A stretch of 64,000 nucleotides of DNA. Origin: Mobilisporobacter senegalensis. Lineage in GTDB: Bacteria; Bacillota; Clostridia; Lachnospirales; Lachnospiraceae. How positions within the stretch are numbered: the stretch's first letter is position 1; each line of letters starts with the position of its first letter. Positions 50,801 through 60,471 of the stretch are shown piece by piece. Position numbers and translations under genes: made by a program. The notes beneath the pieces are model-generated. The model was not told where the DNA came from. It did no database searches and worked only from the letters and a program-made list of their open reading frames with translations. Where the stretch lies: positions 62,001 through 126,000 of the forward strand of contig NZ_RJVG01000009.1 of assembly GCF_003752155.1 (NCBI RefSeq). Reading direction: 5' to 3'.

Positions 50801-53298
50801 TTATTCACATTTTATCGTCTCAATAATATTTAAATTAAATGCTTTTCGAGATGGACTAATGGTTGCAATCAAAGTAATCACCATTCCAGATAAGCCAGCA
50901 ATTGCAACTATTTCTATCGAATTGTGAATGACAATCGGATTACCGATTGCTTTCATAATCGTTGGTACTATGGAAATCAGTATCATTCCACCAATGGACC
51001 CCAACGTTCCTCCAATTAATCCGCCCGTAAAAGCTTCAATGAATAACATTTTAATAATTTGTCTCTTTTCCATTCCTACTGAACGAAGTACTGCAAATGA
51101 TTTTTTTCTTTCCATAAAGCCAATAATTAAATTATTCATTATTCCTAGGATACCAATAACTAATGTAATTCCAGTAAACGCTTTTAACATCGAATACATT
51201 TGCTGATTAGAAGCCAATATCTCTTTTTCATAATCTTCCATTATAACAACTTCACTTTTTCTATCAGAAAATTTTCTTTTAATCGTCTGTGCAATATCTT
51301 TTGGCTTTTTCTTAGTTTTTATATCCAATTCTGAATAGAATTTATTCCCCGTATCACGAACTAAATTGTTATCAGATATAAGTGCAAAACTACCAGCATA
51401 ATTTTGTGTATAGAGGAAATCAATAACTTTATATTTTCTTATTCCCTCTGACATACTCAATTCGATTATATCGCCCTTTTCTACATTAAGCTTATCCTTT
51501 AAATATATAGAAATAATAATGTTCCTCTCATCATCTAACTTCTTTATAGAACCATTTTTATCTTCTAATATATCAACATTCCAGAAATCTCTAAATTTAT
51601 CTTTATCCACCCCTTGGATTGCTTTAATCTTCACATCAGAATCATGAATCCCTATATTTTTTGCATAGTACACTCCGTACACATCTTCAACGCCATCTAG
51701 ATCTTTTAATTGCTTCTCATATGCTGCATCAGCTGCTGCATCTCGAACTAAAACTTCAAACAAAGTACTATTTGCGAAAAAATTGGTTAACTCTTCTACT
51801 ACGCTATAACTTACAATATTGACTGTAACGATTCCAGCAATTCCAATTGCTAATAAGGAAATACTATTTAAAATACTTCGATTTTCCCTTACATTCTTTA
51901 TTGCCATATTCGAAACATTACCAAATATAAACCCATACAATTTTCCAAATACTTTTGTAAATAAAAACACAATACTTGGTACCAACAATATAATTGAAAT
52001 CATAATAAATACCATGCTAATCGTTCCTAAATATAACAACATATCTTGCTTTTGAATAAGTAAACATAACGCTGCCGAGATTGCTAGAAGCAGCCCAAGT
52101 ATTAATTTCCATTTTCCATTGTCTTTTTCATTTGTAACTATACCAAATACAATATTTTTGATTGGAATTCTATAGATTTTGATTGCCGCTGCTAAAGAAC
52201 TAACAATAGAAAGCAACACGCCCATGGCAAATGACAAAATCATATATACGATATTTATTGAAATCTTTACTTCCATTCCAGTGGCCCATGCAGGCATCGT
52301 CATAGCAGTGATAAAATAGAGAATCACAACACCACTAAAGCACCCTAGGATGCCTCCAATAAATCCATAAAAGACACTTTCAAAAATAAGCATTCCACAA
52401 GTTTGTTTTCTGGTAGCACCTACGCTTCGAAAAGTTCCTAACGTTGGAAGTCGATCAATTGTAATAATTTTAAAAGAACTATGTATGATAAATATACTAA
52501 TGAATGATAGCATAACTACAATTAACATGAATGGTGTCGTCATACCGCTGGTCTGTTTTTCTAATTCTTCTTGTGTAAAAATCTCTTGTAACACAATATC
52601 ATCAGACTCATCATTCACTTTTTCTATTATAGATGCTTTCTTTTCTTGATCTTTCATTTTGATATATGTAACATTAATCTTTCCATCTACTCCAAATAGT
52701 TTGGATAAGCTATCTTTTGGTGTAAGGATATAGTTCATTGAACCCACATCTTGAAAAGGCCCCGTTGGATACGCTACTCCCGCCACTTTGAATTCTCTTT
52801 CTTTTCCATTTAATTCAAGATTAATATTATCTCCAACTTTAATATTATGTTTCTCTGAGAATCGGTTACTAACAATAATCTTGTTATCCTCAAATGGGGA
52901 TAAGTTCTTTTCTGACTCTAATTCAAGTTTATATATGGATTTGAACTCATCTAAATCCATCCCAGATATTAGTGTACTTTCATATCCATCTTTACTATTA
53001 TAAAAGCTATTACATTGTATAGCACCTATACTATATTCAAATTCATCAGAATACTTATCCAATTTATCATTGGAATAGAATGGATTCTGTGATGTTTCAT
53101 TCATCTGGGCAATTAACTCTGAACTCCCATAATTTTGTTTGATTTTTTCGAGATACATAGTTTCAAAAGTATCTGATATGGAATTGGCAACAAAAAAAGT
53201 GCGGATGAAATCATAATTGAGAAAATAATTAGAAATGTTCGAAACTTTTTCTCCACCATATTTCTAGCTATGTTTTTCATAATAATATGTTTTTTCAT
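50801..53298 (-). pseudogene. FtsX-type ABC permease with a single-base frameshift near its start
   Basis: The main frame (50801-53158) encodes ~785 aa with two FtsX modules. One has membrane segments around residues 210-340 and four more near 360-450. The second is at the C-terminus (after YSMLKAFTGITLVIGILG). The correct N-terminus lies in another frame: start at 53298 behind AAAGGA, MKKHIIMKNIARNMVEKKFR and a first membrane helix. The two frames meet at a run of seven T (53198-53192 on the minus strand). One more T would restore a continuous protein of ~830 aa through ALFFVANSISDTFETMYLEK. This is either a real mutation, a slip-strand switch, or a sequencing error. Confidence 0.8.
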
Positions 53299-53312
53299 TT
53301 CATTTCCTTTCA

Positions 53313-53340
53313 TACTTATAAATTACAACTTTTATAAGTA
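53313..53340. promoter_or_regulatory. Perfect 10-bp inverted repeat upstream of the permease start
   Basis: Arms tacttataaa (53313-53322) and tttataagta (53331-53340) surround an 8-base spacer, between the promoter and the ribosome site. It could bind a repressor or form a 5' hairpin. Confidence 0.5.
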
Positions 53341-53368
53341 ATTTCCAGTTTTTACTATATTTATATCC

Positions 53369-53397
53369 ATTATCTGTATATTTTTACTTTTTGTCAA
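53369..53397 (-). promoter_or_regulatory. SigA-type promoter of the ABC transporter operon
   Basis: On the minus strand TTGACA (53397-53392), 17 bases, GATAAT (53374-53369). It lies about 70 bases before the permease start codon. Confidence 0.65.
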
Positions 53398-53552
53398 TAA
53401 TTTTTCCACATAATCTTTCATATTTAAAAAATATTACAACTAGAATACTTCACAACTATCCCATATATCTACAAAATATGCTTTTTTATAAAGTTTGAAT
53501 TTCTTCTACAATTTTTCTATTCGTTTATTTGATGTGTCAATTTTTATTGTCT

Positions 53553-53747
53553 TTAACTTCCCCTCTGATAGAGACCAATTCTTGCAATGCTTCTTTCAAT
53601 TACATCAATTGTACAAATGCCATTGGATACATCGTTGGTAAGTCGACTTAGATTTGCCTCATCAACAATAGGTGAAATTGCCTTTACGTTACTATCAGTA
53701 ATATCTAACCGATTTAGAATACTATCAATAATGCTTTGCTCATGCAT
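53553..53747 (-). CDS. Small hypothetical ORF, possibly the end of a decayed gene
   Basis: 64 codons starting MHEQSIIDSILNRLD, mostly helical, no family recognised. Its start overlaps the stop of the frame to its right by 8 bases (ATGCATGA). It may be a translationally coupled small gene or the continuation of the decayed ORF at 53740-54544 after a frameshift. Confidence 0.35.
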   Translation of the reverse strand: MHEQSIIDSILNRLDITDSNVKAISPIVDEANLSRLTNDVSNGICTIDVIERSIARIGLYQRGS

Positions 53748-54544
53748 TACCCAGCAGAATAATAATCAATAATTTTTTCATTTGATCAAACCCCTTTAAA
53801 AATTCACTTTTTGTAATAGATTCAATAATAATATAGTCTTGAGTTATTTTTAATGAAGTATTATCATCTAAATCAATATCTACGTCGAAATGTTTAATCG
53901 AAGATGCTTTAAAATCCACGATTATATTGTTTTTGATTTGACTTAATCCCAAATCTATTTTAATTTTCAATCTTTTAACTCTACCACTATTAGGAAAATA
54001 TTCATCTATAAATAAATCTTTTATCTTACTAACAATTTTTTATAATTCCTTATATTTAACATTTCCAAATTCCACCATAATTTCTGTTAGTTCCGTAGAC
54101 TTGGAAATAGCTATATTTGATCTAATAATTTTAAAGAATTTTTTTATCTCAATATTTAATTATAAAACTTACTTCCTTTAGGTTATAGATATTTAGTTCA
54201 CTAAATATCTTATTAATATCTTGTAATAATTCAATATGACTTCTCTTTTCCTCCACATCAACCGAGAAATAATTATTAATATCTTTCGCATCGCATTTAC
54301 AGTCATAATTACCACATCCTGAATACCTAAATAAAAATCATATAAATACTGTAAAAACTTTACTTATTTTATCATCTATAATATTAAATAATTTCTCTCT
54401 TAAATCAGGAGATAAGTTAATTTCTAAATAATCTACTGTTTTATTAGTATTTACATTATCATATGGTAAATAGAATATATCATTATTAATCAATTCTTCA
54501 TTTATCTTCCTCATTATTTTTACCATTCCTTTCGTTTCGCACAA
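53740..54544 (-). pseudogene. Decayed ORF of unknown function
   Basis: Minus-strand coding-like sequence starts at 54544 (MVKIMRKINEELINNDIF, after a possible AAAGGAATGG site). It meets an in-frame TGA at 54338, continues in the same frame (FRYSGCGNYDCKCDAKD), shifts frame near 54170 (into EIKKFFKIIRSNIA), has a TAA near 54040 and then stays open to 53740 (IKIDLGLSQIKNNIIVDF). The residues look like real protein on both sides of each break. I do not recognise the family. Confidence 0.45.
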
Positions 54545-54643
54545 GGCACAAACAAGTTATGAAACTGCTGCACTCTCTTCCCTTTGTAAATAGTAAAGTT
54601 TTTAAAGCAAAATGTCCTTCTCTGGCTGTACAAATTAAAGCCA

Positions 54644-54666
54644 GTGGCTGTAAAAAGTACAGCCAC
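54644..54666. terminator. Hairpin in the gap after the decayed ORF
   Basis: A perfect 8-bp stem (GTGGCTGT 54644-54651 with ACAGCCAC 54659-54666) is preceded by a second smaller hairpin at 54622-54644. Short A/T runs flank it on both sides. No gene clearly uses it. Confidence 0.4.
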
Positions 54667-54737
54667 ATTTTAAAAAAATAGTAATTTCAATTGACATAAC
54701 ATTTCACCTTAAACTTCTTCAAACAAATAAAAAATTC

Positions 54738-54776
54738 AAAAAAATCACCCAATCTACATTGAATGCAAATTGAGTG
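54738..54776 (-). terminator. Terminator downstream of the acyltransferase fragment
   Basis: On the minus strand CACTCAATTT (54776-54767) pairs with AGATTGGGTG (54755-54746) using wobble pairs, followed by A and seven T. It lies 87 bases past the stop at 54863. Confidence 0.65.
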
Positions 54777-54862
54777 AAAGTGAATATACCTTTACTTCGA
54801 GGTAATTAATAATATCATTGTTAATTAAATTGTTTTAAGTTACAGAGAGTTTGCTCATATAA

Positions 54863-55453
54863 TTACTTGATTCCTATTAAAGCTCTAGCACAAGGAATTC
54901 TTTTTATTATCTCATAAAGACATAAAGTCATTATAAAACTTGCTACCATTATGATAACCACCTGTAAAAATAAACCATCAACATATAATAGAACATAATA
55001 TCCTACTGTTACCAGAATTGATTGATGCAAAATATATATAGAGAAAGATGCCTTATTGAAATAATCTAACATTTTTGAACTCTTATTTAAATACTTCATA
55101 GCAATTGCAATTAATGCACAACTACCTATCCATGCCACAAAATTAACTAGACAGTCTTCATAATAAGAGTAATTATAATATAAAATAACGAGTGTAAATA
55201 AACTAGCTAAAAATAGACTCATTAAAAGAATCCAATACTTCTCTAATTTATTTAAAACTTCTCTGTTACTTAAAACATAATAGCCCAATAAATACAACAC
55301 AAGATTTTTTTCAAGGCTAAATCCTCCGAAATTTCCTACATAGTATCCTCCCCATACAAGTATAAACATTGCAATGATTATGTATATATCTTTTATACAA
55401 TCCCAGCCTTTTATTTTACTATAAATACTTTTACTACATAGAGCAATATTCAT
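54863..55453 (-). CDS. C-terminal part of an acyltransferase 3 family membrane protein
   Basis: The ORF has 196 codons with about five membrane segments and the family's late motif ASFSIYILHQSILVTVGYYV. Acyltransferase 3 proteins normally have ~330-370 aa and 10 membrane helices, with the catalytic histidine near the N-terminus, which is absent here. The ORF starts right after the HEAT-like gene (10 bases), so a deletion has probably removed the first half. It is likely inactive. Confidence 0.6.
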   Translation of the reverse strand: MNIALCSKSIYSKIKGWDCIKDIYIIIAMFILVWGGYYVGNFGGFSLEKNLVLYLLGYYVLSNREVLNKLEKYWILLMSLFLASLFTLVILYYNYSYYEDCLVNFVAWIGSCALIAIAMKYLNKSSKMLDYFNKASFSIYILHQSILVTVGYYVLLYVDGLFLQVVIIMVASFIMTLCLYEIIKRIPCARALIGIK

Positions 55454-55463
55454 ACTCTTTAAA

Positions 55464-56087
55464 TCAAAGTTGTTGCTCTATTGCTTTTTTAGATTTTATA
55501 TCTAATATTTCGCCAGATAATGCTTCAAATATAAAATTATTAATTAAGCTTGTGTTGTCACTTTTTTTAATTTCAAGTAATACATAAATAATATCAAGCA
55601 AAATTAGCTTTCGCATAGATTCACGAATTTCCATTATTTCAAATCCGCATATAGCATCTGTAATTTTCCCATTGTAAATCTTTTCTTTCTGAACAATTAC
55701 ATTGAGTGATTGAATACATTGGCGAATTGTAACTGGTTTGGGGTCAAATAAAAGTTCTAAGTATTCTGAAATGGTATCTCTCATTTTTAGTTCAACATCC
55801 CATTGAACATTTTCTGCAAGCATCATTGCACCAAGACTTCTCTGATAAGAATTTTCATTTTTAAGCATCTTTCTAAACACATCCCAAAATGGATATACAC
55901 TATTATCTATCTTTGATTGTTCTTGCAGAAGGAGAAATGCCTTATATCTGATATCATTTTCCTTCAGCGATAACCATGCGACAAACTTCTCAATCTCTTC
56001 CGGTTGTAAGAAAATATTCCCGTTTGCTATATCACATGGTTCAATCCTCATCATATCTTCTACCGTTACTATCACAACAGCATCCAC
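55464..56087 (-). CDS. HEAT-repeat-like hypothetical protein
   Basis: Up to 207 aa, all-helical, with repeated helix pairs (VAWLSLKENDIRYKAFLLLQ, SYQRSLGAMMLAENV) like a small HEAT/ARM-type scaffold. No family name is secure. A GTG at 56087 abuts AAAGGA without a spacer. A GTG at 56075 has the same site 11 bases away and is a better start. It follows the AraC-type regulator by 29 bases and is probably co-transcribed. Confidence 0.6.
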   Translation of the reverse strand: MDAVVIVTVEDMMRIEPCDIANGNIFLQPEEIEKFVAWLSLKENDIRYKAFLLLQEQSKIDNSVYPFWDVFRKMLKNENSYQRSLGAMMLAENVQWDVELKMRDTISEYLELLFDPKPVTIRQCIQSLNVIVQKEKIYNGKITDAICGFEIMEIRESMRKLILLDIIYVLLEIKKSDNTSLINNFIFEALSGEILDIKSKKAIEQQL

Positions 56088-56116
56088 TCCTTTTTATAGT
56101 TCATCAGTTAAATAAT

Positions 56117-56992
56117 TTAAGCAATGACAGGAACCCAGACCTCAATGCGACTTTCACCTTTTTCATCTGTTTTTTCACCATACCGGATAAAATCAGCCTT
56201 AGCTTGCTCATTCAGCTGACTATTGGACTTTGGAAACCATTCTTTATAAATATAGTCCATTACTGGTTCCATTGAATCCTTTGCCTTTCCTTTATAAATA
56301 AACACAACATACTTACTAGGAGGTAAAGTAAATATGCTCATTTCTCTATCTATATTTTCTGCTTTGCTTACTTCTACTGCTGCATAATAATCAAATGCAG
56401 GATGAGCTTCTTCAAAATTGGTTTCTCCTGAATAGTCATTAATTCCAACAATAAAATCCTCGTCCGTCCTATTATTTATTTTGTACTTTTCCTTGTTCAG
56501 CCTGTGCCATAATCTAGGAATCGCTAAAAATCCTTTTTTTGTACTTACTTTATACCCTACAAAACAAAGTTCCTCTCTTTCAACTATTTCAATATCCATA
56601 ATCCTGTCTCCTTTTAAATTAGTAAGGTTTCCACTCATTTCAAATTTCAGTTGAAGTGGGCGATACTGATGCACCCTTCTAAATTTTTGCGGAGTAAGCT
56701 TATACATTTCTTTAAAAGCAAGCAAAAATGCCTGTTGCGAATCATATCCAGCATCTAAAGCAATCTGAATGATTGGCTCATCTGAAAAAATTATCCTTTT
56801 TGCTGCTTCCGTGAGTTGCCTTCGTTTTATATACTGATGCATTGTTATCCCTATTACAACTGAAAACATACGATGTAAATGATATTTTGAATAGCCAGCC
56901 GCATTAGCCACCTCTTCTAGGCTAATACGCTCTGAAATATGCTCTTCAATATATTCAATTACAAATCGAAGAATCTGTGTATTATTATCCAT
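56117..56992 (-). CDS. AraC-family regulator with GyrI-like effector domain
   Basis: The product is 291 aa from the ATG at 56992, 7 bases after AGGAGGT. Residues ~5-105 are the two helix-turn-helix AraC DNA-binding domain (ISLEEVANAAGYSKYHLHRM and IIQIALDAGYDSQQAFLLAF, ending LTPQKFR). The C-terminal ~160 residues start MDIEIVEREELCFVGYKVST and end with RIEVWVPVI, the GyrI-like small-molecule binding fold of Rob/BmrR-type regulators. It probably senses an amphipathic compound and controls nearby or unlinked stress genes. Confidence 0.88.
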   Translation of the reverse strand: MDNNTQILRFVIEYIEEHISERISLEEVANAAGYSKYHLHRMFSVVIGITMHQYIKRRQLTEAAKRIIFSDEPIIQIALDAGYDSQQAFLLAFKEMYKLTPQKFRRVHQYRPLQLKFEMSGNLTNLKGDRIMDIEIVEREELCFVGYKVSTKKGFLAIPRLWHRLNKEKYKINNRTDEDFIVGINDYSGETNFEEAHPAFDYYAAVEVSKAENIDREMSIFTLPPSKYVVFIYKGKAKDSMEPVMDYIYKEWFPKSNSQLNEQAKADFIRYGEKTDEKGESRIEVWVPVIA

Positions 56993-57109
56993 GTGTCTCA
57001 CCTCCTAAAAACATGGTAACACAATCAGATTTTTTCTTTTTCATATTTCTTGCTCTTATGCTTTTTATACAACTGTATAACCAAATTTCTATTCACCAAT
57101 ACCATTACT

Positions 57110-57358
57110 TTAATTAAACACATTCAGCGCATCCACATATCCCTGTAACCCATTAGGCTTCAAGGCATATGACACATAATTTGCCGGCTCTTCCCTTGCC
57201 AATCTCACAAGATAGCCTTCATCTTCTGGTTCATCAAATACAACTTGTGCATTTGCCTTGGCACATTCTATTACCAGTTCATTATCATCTTTATCTTTCA
57301 TAACTACCGCATCAAGAATCGGATCATAATAATACAAATTATAATTCATCCATTCCAC
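57110..57358 (-). CDS. DUF6061-like small protein
   Basis: The 82-aa acidic protein has the pattern Y-x-x-x-x-D-x-V-x-M-x-x-x-D-x-x-E-L-x-I-x-C, then LVRLAREEPANYVSYALKPNG. This resembles the DUF6061 family of small Clostridia proteins. Function is unknown. It lies 8 bases after the RlmCD fragment and probably sits on its transcript. Confidence 0.5.
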   Translation of the reverse strand: MEWMNYNLYYYDPILDAVVMKDKDDNELVIECAKANAQVVFDEPEDEGYLVRLAREEPANYVSYALKPNGLQGYVDALNVFN

Positions 57359-57366
57359 CTCCAGCC

Positions 57367-57690
57367 TTAGCTAACCATCCCAAAGTGTTCCAATGCTTCC
57401 AGAATCGCCTTTTCCTTTTCTTCTGGACAATTCGGTTGCTTAGCATCTTCAGACTTAGCCAAATTGAAATTCTCTCCAACCTCAAGTCCACATTTCCTTT
57501 TTACCTGTGAAATATACAGATTAGAAACTTTCAATCCATGCTCCTTTAGCACATAATCCTTAATCTCAGCATAAGTCGCTTTCGTCTCAGCAGACGTCAC
57601 ATCCAACTCATCCAAGTCCAAATCGACCTCAATTTTATCACTCGGTTTTTGTTGGGACAAAAGAACTACCGTCTCCACGTGGGCCGAGTT
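57367..57690 (-). pseudogene. rlmCD': C-terminal tail of 23S rRNA uracil-5-methyltransferase RlmCD
   Basis: About 106 codons from SAHVETVVLL to EALEHFGMV match the end of Clostridia RlmCD proteins, including a charged extension (KATYAEIKDYVLKEHGLKV, YISQVKRKCGLEVGE, CPEEKEKAI). The methyltransferase core (~400 aa) is missing. The open frame continues upstream to 57807 but that part is not RlmCD-like. It overlaps a segment with two copies of a ccccatacg-type element that may be the end of an insertion sequence. Confidence 0.65.
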
Positions 57691-57703
57691 GATAGCATTG
57701 ATG

Positions 57704-58093
57704 TTAGAAGTTGATTTTTGACCCCGACGTATGGGGAAACAAATCAACCGGATTTTTGCTGATTTTGGAGAAATGGTCGTATGGGGGAGCAAGTCTATAG
57801 TTAACAAGATTAAATAAATATATTTTACTTCGCTTGCTATAATTATAACTAGGTTTTATTTTAGCAGCGTTTCGCAGTAGCATCCCTATACCTTTACTTT
57901 GGATTGCTGCCTCTGGCCCATTTAGATTTGCAAAAAAAGTGTAAAGCATTTTTGTTCCGTCATCCCAAGAATCCCACAAGACTGGACTCAACACCATATT
58001 CTCTGAGTACAATGTCAATCCCATTGATATATAAAACTTAACTTTCTCAATAGAAGAATCCTTAGACTGCTTGAAAAGTTTTCCATAAATCAA
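57704..58093 (-). CDS. Unrecognised ORF, doubtful
   Basis: The open frame has 129 codons with a TTG as outermost start and no ribosome site. The middle part (PVLWDSWDDGTKMLYTFFANL, then IQSKGIGMLLRNAAKI) has protein-like composition; the last 35 codons overlap the RlmCD-side frame and look like read-through into insertion sequence DNA. It may be a truncated accessory gene. I assign no function. Confidence 0.3.
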   Translation of the reverse strand: MIYGKLFKQSKDSSIEKVKFYISMGLTLYSENMVLSPVLWDSWDDGTKMLYTFFANLNGPEAAIQSKGIGMLLRNAAKIKPSYNYSKRSKIYLFNLVNYRLAPPYDHFSKISKNPVDLFPHTSGSKINF

Positions 58094-58186
58094 TTTTTCA
58101 CTTTCTAAACAGCTTAACAGAATATATGATTAATTTTCTTCTGGAAAAATAGTTATTACAAGCCGATGCATAACTCCCTTAACAGT

Positions 58187-58414
58187 ATGTAGACAAAAAA
58201 GTATGATCCCCAACTAAAAGAAAAAATCATTTGTCTACATCTTGAGGAAGGTAGAAGGATTAAAAGTCTTACGAGAGAATACAACCTGGGCAATGGAACC
58301 TTAAGGTTTTGGTTGAAGAAACACCTTGAAGAATGCAAATGCAATGATGAACTTAAACAAAACGATGAAGCCTATAATGAGGTAAAAACCCTCCGTTCAA
58401 ATTCCAATCTATAA
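58187..58414 (+). mobile_element. Broken IS3-family OrfA (transposase helix-turn-helix subunit)
   Basis: Plus-strand reading gives KYDPQLKEKIICLHLEEGR, then IKSLTREYNLGNGTLRFWLK, the standard HTH of IS3 OrfA. The second codon is TAG (58190-58192), and the frame ends at 58414 without OrfB. It is an inactive remnant. Confidence 0.75.
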
Positions 58415-58456
58415 GGAGTTTTACTACATATAATAATACTAATATATAGCAAAAAT

Positions 58457-58951
58457 TTAACCTAAAATAAACCGTTCGTAAGCTAACTTTTTTCCTGTAA
58501 CTGTTCTAAAATTATCATCTATGCATTTTTTTATCTTTGCCTGCTCTTTTTCTATATCCATAATTGTCAAATTTTCAAGCAAATCTGCTTCCCATTGTAT
58601 TTGGAAATCAAGACCATCAATTTTTGATGGAGTATGATGATTACCTATTATAAAGCATATTCTATCTATATTTTTGTCATAGCCTACCTTTTGTAGTATC
58701 CCTCGTGCTACTGCTGGTCCTTCTTTTTCTTGATAAGATCCATCTATTGAAGCATATTTTTTTTGTGCTTCAACGGCACCAATATCATGTAGTATAGCAA
58801 CAATACTAATAAATTCTTTTTCTTCTGCTCCAATATTTTCACCTTTCATTATCTCATCTGCATTTTGTAAAACCTTGAAAGTATGGTCAATTCCAATGGG
58901 AATTTCTTTGAAGATTTCTTTCATCTCTTTAATAACCTTTTCTATATACAT
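58457..58951 (-). CDS. HD-domain phosphohydrolase
   Basis: The 164-aa protein has AGGAGGGG six bases before the ATG. Metal-binding residues of the HD superfamily are visible: His in GIDHTFKVL (~23), HD in AILHDIGAV (~54-55), HH in IGNHHTPSK and Asp in WEADLLENL. It is probably a nucleotide or small phosphoester hydrolase. Substrate is not predictable. Confidence 0.82.
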   Translation of the reverse strand: MYIEKVIKEMKEIFKEIPIGIDHTFKVLQNADEIMKGENIGAEEKEFISIVAILHDIGAVEAQKKYASIDGSYQEKEGPAVARGILQKVGYDKNIDRICFIIGNHHTPSKIDGLDFQIQWEADLLENLTIMDIEKEQAKIKKCIDDNFRTVTGKKLAYERFILG

Positions 58952-58983
58952 AAATTTCCCCTCCTATTTTTTCATAAATTCCT

Positions 58984-59400
58984 CTAACCCTGCTTCGGAT
59001 GGTTCAACACTTTTACTACCGTTGAGTTAGCGGAAATAATGGCACCATCACCAATTTTGATTCCTGGTATAATGGTTTCATTTTGACCTATCCATACATT
59101 ACTACCAATTACAGTATCCCCCTTAAATAAAAACTCTTCAACTATTGGTGTGACTTTTTCCCAACCACCTACAAATATATTAAACGGATATGTTGTAATA
59201 CCGTCCTTTCTGTTATTTGCTCCATTCATGATAAATTTAACACCCTCTGCAATTGCACAGAAATTGCCTATACTGAGTTTATCTCCCAAGAATTCATAGT
59301 GGTAATCTATATTATTATAAAATTCCCATGGTGACTTTTTATTATCACTATAGTAGGTGTAACAAAATTTAGAATTGGATAAAAATATAGGAAGGGGCAA
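58984..59400 (-). pseudogene. Fragment of a Vat/CatB-type xenobiotic acetyltransferase
   Basis: About 138 codons with left-handed beta-helix hexapeptides and the family markers IGNFCAIAEGVKFIMNGANN, YPFNIFVGGWE and GDTVIGSNVWIGQNE. In streptogramin A acetyltransferases (~210 aa) this is the central part. Here the first ~45 residues are replaced by unrelated codons behind a TTG, and the frame ends right after ISANSTVVK, before the last helix region. It is almost certainly inactive. Confidence 0.7.
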
Positions 59401-59651
59401 ATTTTATTACTGGACCAGATAAGAAAAAGTTATATCCGAATTTATTTCCTATAATCTCTGTAAACAAACTGCCCCATCAGTACCTAAATCAATCCCAAAG
59501 GGACCGAATTTGAAATTGGAAGATTATATTCAGTAATTTTGCCTTCCAAAATCCTCAAGTACATGCGATTTTTAGAAAAACTCCAACCTTTTAACCAGAC
59601 TAGTCAGACTATTATATGCTATTTACCAATACAAAAGGACCCCTCCAGGAT
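59401..59651. other. Non-coding gap
   Basis: No convincing gene on either strand. A short stretch right of the Vat fragment may be its decayed 5' end. The rest is unassigned. Confidence 0.4.
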
Positions 59652-59684
59652 CACAAGGGGACGGTTTGAAGTGACCCCCTTGTG
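59652..59684. repeat. Palindrome after the DNA alkylation repair gene
   Basis: A 9-bp perfect inverted repeat (CACAAGGGG 59652-59660 with CCCCTTGTG 59676-59684) encloses a loop containing ACGGTTT. It starts 7 bases past the stop at 59691. No T-run follows. The form resembles short dispersed palindromic repeats; it may also help termination. Confidence 0.55.
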
Positions 59685-59690
59685 TTGTAA

Positions 59691-60422
59691 CTATGGTTTT
59701 AGCTTCATATAATAATCCCTTTGCTCTGGATCTAGTTTTTCTATTGCCATCCGGAGGGTCACCCGGGGCATGGACTTCCCGTGTTGATCTAGAAATGCCA
59801 ACAATTTCTCCCTGTCCTTCTTGCCTGCTTCTCTAATCCAGCTACCTACAGCCTTGTTGATGAGTTCATGTTCATCGTATAAGAGAATTTCAGCAATCTT
59901 AAAGGTATCCTCCACCTGTCCTTTCTTAATGAAGGCGTAGGTGCTGACAATTGCCGTTCTTCTCTCCCAGGGGTCATCAGATTCGGCAAGCTGATATAGG
60001 ATTTTTCTATCCTTATCAATCAGATACTCTCCAATTATGTTATAGGCTCCCCGATCTACAAAATCCCAATTGTTAAGTCGATCATGTCTTCTTAAATAGA
60101 GATCAAAGAGTTCTTTTTTCTTCTCGGGTGTAGTCTTCTTGTCCTTGGCTTGATAATCCATAATGCTTACTGCACCCATTCGGATTTCGTAGTATTTGCT
60201 TTCGAGAAGCTTTTCAATTTCTTCAATAGACATAGACTTATACTTTTTAGCGATTTTAAATACATCCCCAAATTTCACCCCTAAGGCTTGAGTCTCCTTG
60301 TCTTCTCCTTTGAAATACTTCTCGAGCTTCTTGAGCTCTTTTTCCGTCTTAAGCTCCTTTAGGGTATCGATAAAAGCCTCGGCTGTAAGCACTATATCTT
60401 GATTTTCTTGCTTCTTAACCAT
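59691..60422 (-). CDS. DNA alkylation repair enzyme, AlkD-like
   Basis: The 243-aa HEAT-like repeat DNA glycosylase family member has the active-site pattern LNNWDFVDRGAYNIIGEYL (Trp and Asp), then DDPWERRTAIVSTYAFIKKG, followed by VGSWIREAGKKD. AlkD proteins remove alkylated purines such as 3- and 7-methylpurines. Full length and starting ATG MVKKQEN behind an AGAAAGGA site. No operon partner is clear. Confidence 0.88.
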   Translation of the reverse strand: MVKKQENQDIVLTAEAFIDTLKELKTEKELKKLEKYFKGEDKETQALGVKFGDVFKIAKKYKSMSIEEIEKLLESKYYEIRMGAVSIMDYQAKDKKTTPEKKKELFDLYLRRHDRLNNWDFVDRGAYNIIGEYLIDKDRKILYQLAESDDPWERRTAIVSTYAFIKKGQVEDTFKIAEILLYDEHELINKAVGSWIREAGKKDREKLLAFLDQHGKSMPRVTLRMAIEKLDPEQRDYYMKLKP

Positions 60423-60471
60423 ATCCTTTCTCTCCTTTTTTCATTTTTATTTTTATTTTTATTTTTTACCC

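Noticed and set aside
53113-53313. Separate 66-codon protein upstream of the permease
   Set aside because: Its first ~35 residues are the natural N-terminus of the permease. Its C-terminal part is out-of-frame read-through after the T7 tract.
58156-58344. Minus-strand ORF opposite the IS3 OrfA fragment
   Set aside because: The plus strand clearly encodes the OrfA helix-turn-helix; the minus-strand frame is its shadow.
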